A stretch of DNA of 64,000 nt from an uncultured Bacteroidales bacterium (GTDB taxonomy: Bacteria > Bacteroidota > Bacteroidia > Bacteroidales > UBA932), in contig ONII01000005.1 of assembly GCA_900317845.1 (NCBI GenBank), positions 62,001 through 126,000 of the forward strand, written 5' to 3'. Positions within the stretch are counted from its first letter, which is position 1, and every line of letters begins with the position of its first letter. The notes below the pieces were generated by a model that did not search any database, was not told where the DNA came from, and saw only the letters and a program-made list of their open reading frames with translations. Shown piece after piece: positions 1 to 7,088 of the stretch. The position numbers were made by a program, and so were the translations under genes.

Positions 1-1714
1 CTCCTTTGGCGGGGGCGTGGGCGACTTCTCCGTCAAGGCCAGCCTGAGCAAGGATTCCCTGAAAACGCACGACGCCGCGTCGCTCCTTGTCACCATTTCC
101 GGTAAGGGCAACATCGCCCTTCTGGAAGCCCCCAAGGTGAACTTCCCGCCGGACTTTGATGTGTACGACGTAAAGACCACCGTGAACACCGACAAAAGCG
201 GCACCACGGGCAGCAAAACCTTTGAGTATCCGTTTATTCCGCGCAGCCACGGAGACTTTACCGTGGGTCCGCTCCACTATAGTTACTATGACGTGAAGCA
301 GCGCCGCTACGAGACCGTCTCCACCCCGGCCTTGCCGCTCAAGGTTGCCCGTTCGGCCAATGCCGGCGCACCGGCCGCCAGCCAGGGGAACACGCTGGTA
401 GTGGACCGCAAGGGCGTCAAGAACCTGGGCGAGGACATTCGCTTTATCCGCACCAAGACGCACCTTACGGAGCCCAAAGGCTTTGTAGTATATTCCAATG
501 GCTGGTGGCTGAGTCTGTTAGCGCTTCTGTTTGCCGGCGCAGGCTGCTGGCTGGGCTTCCGCAAGGCCGCCGCCCGCCGGGCCGACGTAGCCGGAACGCG
601 CAACCGCAAGGCCACCCGCATGGCGCTCAAGCGGCTTTCCACCGCCCGTGAATTCCTGCAGAAAGACCTGTACACGGCCTTCTATGAGGAGCTGCACCGC
701 TCGCTGGTGGGCTTCATTGGGGACAAGCTGGCCATGGACATGGCCGACCAAAACCAGGAAAACATCCGCGCAGCGCTCCTTGCCGGCAGCGTACCGGAAG
801 CTACGGCTACGGAATTTGTGGACCTTCTCGCCGCCTGCGAGGAAGCCCGTTACTCCCCTGCCGCCGGCCACGATGCCATGAACGCCCATTACGACCAGGC
901 CGTAAAACTCATTACCGCCATTGACGCATCCATGAAGAAAACGCCCCTTAAGGCCACTGCACTGGCACTTTTGCTGCTTGCGGGCCTTCCTTTTGCCGCT
1001 CAGGCGCAAACCTCCTATCCGGATTCCCTGTGGAACGCCGGTGTCCAGGCCTATACGGATGGCAACTATGACCAGGCCCTGCAGGACTGGGAAGACGTCC
1101 GCGCTACGGGACTGATGTCCCGCGAACTGTACTACAACCTGGGCAACGCCTACTTCAAGACCGGAGAGCTTGCCCCGGCCATCCTCTGGTACGAACGCGC
1201 CCTGCGGCTGGACCCTTCCGATGCCGATGTGCGCTACAACCTGGAGTTTGCCAGGGCACAGACGCAGGATAAGATTGACGAAGTTCCGGAGATTTTCTTC
1301 GAGCAGTGGGGCCGCGCACTCTGTTACCTCCTGCCCTCGGACACCTGGGCCTGGCTGTGCGTGCTCTTCTTTGCGGCCACTGTGGGCCTGGTGCTGCTGT
1401 TCCTCATGGGACGCACCTCCGGGCAGCGCCGGCTGGGCTTTTTTGCCGCCATCGTCACGTTTATCCTGGCCTTCCTGGGCTGGGACTTCGCCCAGTGGCA
1501 AAAAACCGAGGCCGAGCGCCAGGACATGGCCATCGTGATGCGCCCCGTCTCCAGCGTAAAGAGTTCCCCCTCAGCGGATAGCGCCAAGGACCTGTTCATC
1601 CTCCACGAAGGCACCCGCGTGCGCATCCTGGACAATGTTTCCAGCTTCTCCAACATCGAGCTGGCCGACGGCCGCCAGGGCTGGATTGCCTCGGGTGATA
1701 TTGAGGTGATTTAA
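1..1714 (+). CDS. BatD-BatE fusion protein (5' end outside window)
   Basis: The open frame is already running at the window edge, so the N-terminus is missing. Counting from the first in-window Met at 17, residues 1-160 are the end of a BatD-type periplasmic beta-rich region, 162-180 form a membrane helix and 195-300 a charged cytoplasmic helical domain. A second unit starts at Met306 (position 932) with a signal-peptide-like stretch ending FAAQA. It continues with TPR repeats (about 333-412), two membrane helices (443-464, 473-490) and an SH3-like C-terminus (505-565), which is the architecture of BatE. There is no stop between the two units. Bat proteins are linked to aerotolerance and envelope stress in Bacteroidetes. 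The stop shares TTAA with the convergent next gene. Confidence 0.8.
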   Translation, partial: SFGGGVGDFSVKASLSKDSLKTHDAASLLVTISGKGNIALLEAPKVNFPPDFDVYDVKTTVNTDKSGTTGSKTFEYPFIPRSHGDFTVGPLHYSYYDVKQRRYETVSTPALPLKVARSANAGAPAASQGNTLVVDRKGVKNLGEDIRFIRTKTHLTEPKGFVVYSNGWWLSLLALLFAGAGCWLGFRKAAARRADVAGTRNRKATRMALKRLSTAREFLQKDLYTAFYEELHRSLVGFIGDKLAMDMADQNQENIRAALLAGSVPEATATEFVDLLAACEEARYSPAAGHDAMNAHYDQAVKLITAIDASMKKTPLKATALALLLLAGLPFAAQAQTSYPDSLWNAGVQAYTDGNYDQALQDWEDVRATGLMSRELYYNLGNAYFKTGELAPAILWYERALRLDPSDADVRYNLEFARAQTQDKIDEVPEIFFEQWGRALCYLLPSDTWAWLCVLFFAATVGLVLLFLMGRTSGQRRLGFFAAIVTFILAFLGWDFAQWQKTEAERQDMAIVMRPVSSVKSSPSADSAKDLFILHEGTRVRILDNVSSFSNIELADGRQGWIASGDIEVI

Positions 1715-2859
1715 GCCTGTCCGAGCAGCCGGAGATAATCCGAATAGACGTCGCGGACCACATCGTCCCAGGAGAGATAGAGGTCCCGGTGGGCAGCGGC
1801 ACAGACACGCGCGTAGCCGTCTTTATCGGCAAGGATGTCCAGGAGGGTGTGGGCGTAGGCTTCTTCAGTTGCGGGTGAGACATAACCGTTGACGCCGGGC
1901 GTAACGGTGGCGGCGGTGCGGGCACCTTCCAGGAAAACGGTGGGCGTGCCCTGGCAGGCGGCTTCTATCTGCACCAACGAATTGGCATCGTACAGGGACG
2001 GGAACAGGAAGAGCGAGGCGCGGGAGTACAACTTTTCCAGCATGGGCTTGTCCGTGAGGCCGCACATCACTACTTCTTCCGTCAGGCCCAGTTCCTGAAC
2101 CAGGACGGCGAGTTTCTCCTCGTCCTGCCCCTTACCGGCAAAGAGCATGCGGAAGTTGCTAAGGCCCAACTCTTTAGCCCGTGCCAATGCACGGACGGTA
2201 AAGTCGATGTTCTTGATAAAATTGATACGGCCCACAAAGAGGAAAACCGTGGCGTCGGCCGGAATACCGTACCGCGCATTCACCTCCCGCGCAGCCGCAG
2301 CCGGGTCCGACACCGGGACATGGTCCGTGGCATTGAGCCGCACCTTGCAAGGCGCCGTGAGACCATAGTCCCGCTGATAGAGTTCTTTGATGCCGCCGTT
2401 CACGGCCCAGCACTCGTCACAGGCATTGAACACGCGCATGATGCCGTCCATAGCTATGGAGGTGCTCAGCTTGAAATGCAGGTTCTGCTCAAAATCCTGC
2501 CGATACTGGCTGTGCAGCGTGGCCACCACCGGCAGCCCATTCATCTTGGCATAGGCCAAGCCGGCCATCCCGATGGTAAACGGGGAATGGATATGCACCA
2601 GGTCGATGCCGCTCCGGATAAGCCTGGCATCAAACACAGGGTCCAGCGCAGACAGCGGGACAGAATAATCGTTGGTAAAGAACGGAAGGCTGGAGCACTG
2701 CTCCACCTGATACGGCAATGCTTTCTCTACCTGGCCCGTGTCCGGGCAAAAAACCACTACATCGCAATAGTTTGTGAGCCGGCGGGCATAGTTGTCCACC
2801 ACCTTGATGACACCATCCACCATGGGATACCAGGTGTCAATGAATAACCCTACTTTCAT
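1711..2859 (-). CDS. Glycosyltransferase family 4 (GT-B fold)
   Basis: A 382-residue retaining glycosyltransferase of the GT4 type, probably transferring a sugar from a nucleotide- or phospho-activated donor to a lipid or envelope acceptor. The N-terminal domain opens with MKVGLFIDTWYPMVDGV, the glycine-rich acceptor-side loop. The C-terminal domain has FLFVGRINFIKNI and the donor-site segment YDANSLVQIEAACQGTP, a variant of the E-x7-E motif with Asp in the first position. The ATG at 2859 is preferred over in-frame codons up to 2895 because the protein begins properly there and 2896-2926 carries the promoter of the opposite gene. It is divergent from exbB. The acceptor cannot be told from sequence. 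Confidence 0.82.
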   Translation of the reverse strand: MKVGLFIDTWYPMVDGVIKVVDNYARRLTNYCDVVVFCPDTGQVEKALPYQVEQCSSLPFFTNDYSVPLSALDPVFDARLIRSGIDLVHIHSPFTIGMAGLAYAKMNGLPVVATLHSQYRQDFEQNLHFKLSTSIAMDGIMRVFNACDECWAVNGGIKELYQRDYGLTAPCKVRLNATDHVPVSDPAAAAREVNARYGIPADATVFLFVGRINFIKNIDFTVRALARAKELGLSNFRMLFAGKGQDEEKLAVLVQELGLTEEVVMCGLTDKPMLEKLYSRASLFLFPSLYDANSLVQIEAACQGTPTVFLEGARTAATVTPGVNGYVSPATEEAYAHTLLDILADKDGYARVCAAAHRDLYLSWDDVVRDVYSDYLRLLGQA

Positions 2860-2895
2860 GAGTGCAAAGTTAAGCATTTTCTTCTGGAGATGCAC

Positions 2896-2926
2896 TTGCC
2901 GGAGAAAGGCTTTTTTTGTATCTTTG
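2896..2926 (+). promoter_or_regulatory. Bacteroidetes-type promoter of the exbB-exbD-tonB operon
   Basis: A perfect -7 element TATCTTTG lies at 2919-2926 and a TTG -33 element at 2896-2898, separated by 20 bases. The exbB ATG at 2964 gives a leader of roughly 35 bases. No promoter of this quality appears again before the gene at 7089. Confidence 0.75.
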
Positions 2927-2963
2927 CAGATTGAAGTGATAATTAGTTAATTTTTAGTATAGT

Positions 2964-3689
2964 ATGTTATTCCCTCTTCTTCAAGCAGACGTGCTGGATG
3001 CAGCCGTAGACACCGTTGCACAGGCCCCGGAAGCGGCGGCCCCCATCCAGCCCACCGTAATGAGCGAAAGCCTCTGGTCCATGTTCAACATGGGCGGTCC
3101 CCTCATGTGGGTTCTCCTGGCCCTGAGCATCCTGGCCATCTACCTGATCGGCCGCAAATGGTGGGTGATCAACAACGCCTCCAAGATTGACCCGCACTTT
3201 ATGCAGGACATCCGTGACTACATGGGAGACGGCAAAACCAAGAGCGCCATCACCCTTTGCCAGAAGTACGACAACCCGGTGGCCCGCATGATCGAAACCG
3301 GTATCCGTCGCCTGGGCAGGCCCACCGCAGACATCCAGAGCGCCATCGAGAATATCGGCAATGTGGAAGTAGCCCGCCTGGAGAAGGGTCTTCCGCTTCT
3401 GGCCACCATCGCCGGCGGCGCCCCCATGATTGGTTTCCTGGGTACCGTAATGGGCATGGTGCAGGCCTTCTTCAACATGTCCAAAGCCGGCAACAACATT
3501 GACATTACCCTTCTCAGCGGCGGTATCTACACGGCCATGCTCACCACCGTGGGCGGTCTTATCGTAGGTATCATCGCCTACTTCGGCTACAACTGGCTCA
3601 CCTCCAAAATAGGCGACCTGGTGTACAAGATGGAAAGCTCCACCATGGAGTTCATCGACATTACCATCAACGAAGAAAAGGCCGAATAA
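2964..3689 (+). CDS. exbB: ExbB/TolQ-family proton channel protein
   Basis: 241 residues with three membrane helices (about 45-63, 143-170, 184-210), the MotA/TolQ/ExbB layout. The glycine-rich segment around IAGGAPMIGFLGTVMGM in helix 2 and TTVGGLIVGIIAYFGYN in helix 3 are the usual channel-lining regions. ExbB pentamers enclose ExbD and use the proton motive force to energise TonB for outer-membrane uptake. The N-terminal 40 residues form a short periplasmic Ala/Pro-rich tail. It is the first gene of an operon: exbD starts 3 bases after its stop and tonB 3 bases after exbD. The TonB-dependent receptor at 26442 is one possible client. Confidence 0.9.
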   Translation: MLFPLLQADVLDAAVDTVAQAPEAAAPIQPTVMSESLWSMFNMGGPLMWVLLALSILAIYLIGRKWWVINNASKIDPHFMQDIRDYMGDGKTKSAITLCQKYDNPVARMIETGIRRLGRPTADIQSAIENIGNVEVARLEKGLPLLATIAGGAPMIGFLGTVMGMVQAFFNMSKAGNNIDITLLSGGIYTAMLTTVGGLIVGIIAYFGYNWLTSKIGDLVYKMESSTMEFIDITINEEKAE

Positions 3690-3692
3690 CCT

Positions 3693-4103
3693 ATGGCACT
3701 CAAAAGAAACACCAAAGTCGATGCGCAGTTCGCGGTGTCCAGCATGACGGATATCGTGTTCCTGCTGCTGATCTTCTTCCTGGTGACGTCCACCCTCATC
3801 AACCCCAACGCCCTCAAGCTCCTGCTCCCCAAGAGCACGGGCCAGGTGAACGCCAAGGCAACGGTGAGCGTGAGCATCAAGGACTGGGGGGACCAAACCT
3901 ACACTTACCACGTGAACGGTGCCAAGGACCCCATCCCCTATGACCAGGTGGAAGAAGAACTCATTTACCTGCTCTCGCAGGAAGAAGACCCCACCTTCTC
4001 CATTTTCAGTGACCAGACGGTTCCCGTAGGAGAAGTTGTACAAATGATGAACATTGCCAAACGGAACCACTACAAAGTGATTCTGGCCACCCAACCCGAG
4101 TAA
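3693..4103 (+). CDS. exbD: ExbD/TolR-family energy-transducing protein
   Basis: 136 residues: a short cytoplasmic N-terminus, one membrane helix (about 19-36) and a periplasmic domain. Asp20 in SSMTDIVFLLLIFFLV is at the place of the conserved proton-carrying Asp of ExbD. The periplasmic part (about 60-136) ends in the usual mixed alpha/beta region. It sits between exbB and tonB with 3-base gaps, so stoichiometric co-translation is likely. The only alternative is TolR, but a tonB gene directly downstream favours ExbD. Confidence 0.9.
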   Translation: MALKRNTKVDAQFAVSSMTDIVFLLLIFFLVTSTLINPNALKLLLPKSTGQVNAKATVSVSIKDWGDQTYTYHVNGAKDPIPYDQVEEELIYLLSQEEDPTFSIFSDQTVPVGEVVQMMNIAKRNHYKVILATQPE

Positions 4104-4106
4104 AGT

Positions 4107-4895
4107 ATGCAACCTTACCAGCGCACCCGCGAAAAACGCGAAAAGAACGCCAACGTAACCGGTATCCTGGTCACGCTGGGCATTCATGCCGCCGCGCTGG
4201 TGGTGCTCTTTACCAGCGGACTCACCTACCTGGATCCCCCGCCGCCGGAGCGCACTTCCCTGCTCATCGAATTTGAAGAAGAGCCGGAGCAGGTGAAGCC
4301 CGTTCCAACCCGGATTGGCCGCCAGCCCCAGGCCGAGGAAGTGGACCGGACCAAGGATGTGGAACTGGTCCAGAAGGCAGAGGCCCCCACCGTGAATGAC
4401 CGGCCCAACGTAACGCCCGCTACCAAGCCGGACCCGCACGGAGATGTGGATGTCCCTACCCCCAAGGTGGAAGAGCCCAAGCTGGACCCGCGCGCCTCGT
4501 TCCCCGGCATGAGCCAGAAGGAAAACAGCGCCACCACCCCGCACAGTGCATCGGAAGCCACGGAAGGGTTCAAGGCCGGCCAGCCGGACGGCAACACCCG
4601 GGAGGGCAAGACGGAAGGCAGTGCCAACGCCCATGTAAAAGGGCGTAATGTAGTGGGGTCCCTGCCCCGCCCCACCTACGCCTCCCAGACGGAAGGCACG
4701 GTGGTGGTGCAGGTGAAAGTGGACCAGTACGGCAACGTCACAGAGGCCATCCCCGGTGCAGAAGGCACCACCGTTACAGACAAAACTTTATGGAACGCCG
4801 CGCGTAACGCCGCCATGAAAGCCCATTTCAACATGGACGCCCATGCCCCGGCCGTGCAGAGCGGCACCATTACGTATATTTTCAAACTCAAGTAA
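4107..4895 (+). CDS. tonB: TonB energy transducer
   Basis: 262 residues. A basic N-terminus (QRTREKREKN) precedes one membrane anchor (about 18-38). A long Pro/Glu/Lys-rich periplasmic spacer follows (about 45-165), and the C-terminal TonB domain (about 170-262) contains EGTVVVQVKVDQYGNV and ends at TYIFKLK. TonB carries energy from ExbBD to outer-membrane receptors by binding their TonB box. The spacer is acidic-proline in its first half and Gly/Ser/Asn-rich near 150-180. It is the third gene of the exbB-exbD-tonB operon. Confidence 0.88.
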   Translation: MQPYQRTREKREKNANVTGILVTLGIHAAALVVLFTSGLTYLDPPPPERTSLLIEFEEEPEQVKPVPTRIGRQPQAEEVDRTKDVELVQKAEAPTVNDRPNVTPATKPDPHGDVDVPTPKVEEPKLDPRASFPGMSQKENSATTPHSASEATEGFKAGQPDGNTREGKTEGSANAHVKGRNVVGSLPRPTYASQTEGTVVVQVKVDQYGNVTEAIPGAEGTTVTDKTLWNAARNAAMKAHFNMDAHAPAVQSGTITYIFKLK

Positions 4896-4925
4896 TCGAC
4901 GTGAGTCGAGTAGTGTATTTATCTT

Positions 4926-6155
4926 ATGGAAGAAAACAAAAAGCATACGCGCACGCGTATCGCGAGACGGCCTTCAGAAGGCCACGCAGAAAAAGTGGAT
5001 TACAGCACCAGCCGCAGTTTTGATTCGGACGAGCGGCCCGCCCGCCGCTATTCCCAGGACCGTAGCAACGCCAATCGTCCCCGTCGTACAGACGGCGATC
5101 ACAAACCTTTCGGAGAGCGCAAGGCCTACGGAGAGCACAAGAGCTATGGGGAACACAAGTCCTATGGTGAGCATCGCACCGGCGGTGAGCGCAAGACCTA
5201 CGGGGAAAACAAGCCCTACGGAGAGCGCAAAAGCTACGGAGACCGCAAGCCGTACGGCAGCAAGCCGGCCGGTCGCAGCGGCTACGGCAAGCCCAGCTTC
5301 GGTGGGCCAAAACCCGCCGGCCGCAAACCGTTCAACAAGCACAGCGAGGCAGAAGCCGGCATGAGCGCCATGCTCAGCCGCAAGCCCCAGGTGAACGGCC
5401 GCTACAGCGACGACGACACCGTAAAGACGGAAATCCAGGAAGTAGTACGCCTGAACAAATTCATCGCCAATTCCGGCGTTTGCTCCCGCAGGGAGGCCGA
5501 CACCCTCATCCAGAGCGGTGTGGTCACCGTGAACGGAGAGGTCGTCACGGAACTGGGCACCAAGGTGAATATCCTCAAGGACGATATCCGCTTCAACGGA
5601 GAACGCCTCAAAGGGGAAGAGAAAGTGTATATTGTGATGAACAAGCCCAAGGGTTACGTCACCACCGCCAGCGACCCGCACGCGGAAAAGACCGTGATGG
5701 ACCTCCTGAAGGGCTGCCCCACCCGCGTCTTCCCTGTGGGCCGGCTGGACAAAAACACCACCGGCGTGCTCATGTTCACCAACGACGGGGAAATGGCCGA
5801 GCACCTCACCCACCCCTCCTACAACAAGAAGAAGATTTACCAGGTGGTGCTGGACGCTCCCCTCAAGGAAGAGGACCAGCAGAAGATTCTCGCAGGCATT
5901 GAGCTGAGCGACGGCGTGGTGGCGGCCGATGAACTGGAATACATCGACGCCCACGACCACCGTCAGCTGGGCATTGAAATCCACTCCGGGAAAAACCGTA
6001 TCGTCCGCCGCATCTTCGAGTCCCTGGGCTACGAAGTCCGCGCCCTGGACCGCGTATACTTCGCCGGCCTCACCAAGAAAGGCCTCAAGAAGAGCGACTG
6101 GCGCTACCTCACGGAAGGGGAAGTGAACATCCTTAAAATGGGAGCTTACGTATAG
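4926..6155 (+). CDS. rRNA pseudouridine synthase (RsuA/RluB family) with repeat-rich N-terminal extension
   Basis: 409 residues. Residues 174-222 are an S4 RNA-binding domain (VRLNKFIANSGVCSRREAD). Residues 233-400 are the RsuA-type catalytic domain with the active-site Asp275 in FPVGRLDKNTTG. The family isomerises specific uridines in 16S or 23S rRNA; RluB-like is the most probable subgroup. The first ~165 residues are unusual: highly charged, low complexity, with about nine hexapeptide units of the form YGE(H/R)K(S/T) at 61-112. Such basic tails are common on Bacteroidetes members, but their length and repeat order vary. The gene follows tonB by 30 bases and precedes era by 3, so it is probably co-transcribed with era. 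Confidence 0.87.
   Translation: MEENKKHTRTRIARRPSEGHAEKVDYSTSRSFDSDERPARRYSQDRSNANRPRRTDGDHKPFGERKAYGEHKSYGEHKSYGEHRTGGERKTYGENKPYGERKSYGDRKPYGSKPAGRSGYGKPSFGGPKPAGRKPFNKHSEAEAGMSAMLSRKPQVNGRYSDDDTVKTEIQEVVRLNKFIANSGVCSRREADTLIQSGVVTVNGEVVTELGTKVNILKDDIRFNGERLKGEEKVYIVMNKPKGYVTTASDPHAEKTVMDLLKGCPTRVFPVGRLDKNTTGVLMFTNDGEMAEHLTHPSYNKKKIYQVVLDAPLKEEDQQKILAGIELSDGVVAADELEYIDAHDHRQLGIEIHSGKNRIVRRIFESLGYEVRALDRVYFAGLTKKGLKKSDWRYLTEGEVNILKMGAYV
5106..5262 (+). repeat. Coding tandem repeat: degenerate 18-base units encoding YGE(H/R)K(S/T)
   Basis: About nine consecutive hexapeptide units inside the pseudouridine synthase gene. Codon-level copies such as TACGGAGAGC and TATGGGGAACAC differ at third positions, so the array is old enough to have drifted or is selected at protein level. 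The units are alternately basic and aromatic, consistent with a disordered RNA-contacting tail. Confidence 0.8.
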
Positions 6156-6158
6156 CCT

Positions 6159-7040
6159 ATGGCACACAGAGCAGGTTTTGTCAATATCATCGGCAACCCC
6201 AACGTGGGGAAAAGCACCCTGATGAACGCCCTGGTGGGGGAAAAACTTTCCATTGTCACCGCCAAGGCCCAGACCACCCGTCACCGCATCATGGGCATTG
6301 TGAGCGGCGAAGACTACCAGATTGTGTATTCGGACACGCCCGGCATCCTCAAACCCAACTACCGCCTGCAGCAAAGCATGTTAAACTTTGTGGACACGGC
6401 CATCGGGGACGCCGACATTATCCTGTACGTGACGGACGTGGTGGAAAAGGGCGATAAAAACGATGCCTATATTGAGAAACTGCGCAAGGTGGGCTGTCCG
6501 GTGGTGGTGGTCATCAACAAGATTGACATTTCCACCCAGGAAAAGGTGGTGGAACTCATGGGCTGGTGGAAGGAACAGCTCCCCAAGGCGGAGATTATTC
6601 CGGCATCGGCCCAGGAGAAATTCAATCTGGAAAGCATCCTGGAGGCGGTGAGCAGCCGCCTTCCGGAGGCCCCGGCCTGGTTCGACAAAGACCAGTTCAC
6701 GGACAAGAACCTGCGCTTCTTTGCATCGGAAATCCTGCGGGAGAAGATTTTCCTCAACTACAGCGAGGAAATCCCCTACTCCTGCCAGGTAGAGATTGAA
6801 GCCTTCCACGAGGGCGAAGACCGCTATGAGATTTCCGCCGTCATTTACGTAATGCGGGATTCCCAGAAAGGCATCCTCATCGGCAAAGGCGGAAAAATGC
6901 TCAAAAAAGTGGGCACGGAGGCCCGCCTGGAAATGGAAGACTTCTTCCAAAAGAAGGTTTTTTTGAGTACCTTTGTAAAAGTGGACCCCGACTGGCGCGA
7001 GAGCCGCAAGGAACTCCGCCGCTTCGGCTACGAGTTTTAA
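6159..7040 (+). CDS. era: GTPase Era
   Basis: 293 residues, the normal length for Era. The N-terminal G domain has the G1 loop GNPNVGKST (12-20), the G3 DTPG and the G4 NKID. The C-terminal KH domain (about 200-290) has the GxxG loop in ILIGKGGKMLKK. Era binds the 3' end of 16S rRNA and acts in 30S subunit maturation. Its start lies 3 bases after the pseudouridine synthase, giving a small rRNA-maturation pair. No unusual features. Confidence 0.95.
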   Translation: MAHRAGFVNIIGNPNVGKSTLMNALVGEKLSIVTAKAQTTRHRIMGIVSGEDYQIVYSDTPGILKPNYRLQQSMLNFVDTAIGDADIILYVTDVVEKGDKNDAYIEKLRKVGCPVVVVINKIDISTQEKVVELMGWWKEQLPKAEIIPASAQEKFNLESILEAVSSRLPEAPAWFDKDQFTDKNLRFFASEILREKIFLNYSEEIPYSCQVEIEAFHEGEDRYEISAVIYVMRDSQKGILIGKGGKMLKKVGTEARLEMEDFFQKKVFLSTFVKVDPDWRESRKELRRFGYEF

Positions 7041-7042
7041 TG

Positions 7043-7069
7043 GTCATTCTGAGCGAAGTCGAAGAATCT
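7043..7069 (+). repeat. Dispersed short repeat, family TCATTCTGAGCGAAG (copy 1)
   Basis: A 27-base copy of a partly palindromic repeat (GTCATTCTGAGCGAAG followed by TCGAAGAATCT) fills most of the 48-base gap between era and the topoisomerase gene. Related copies occur at 12429-12455, 14208-14271, 37853-37879 and 44829-44856. Confidence 0.75.
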
Positions 7070-7088
7070 AAACCCTATAGTAGTTTTT

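Noticed and set aside
5106-5262. Short regular repeats that could suggest a CRISPR array
   Set aside because: Units are contiguous without spacers, lie in frame within a conserved gene and encode a protein repeat. No cas gene is in the window.
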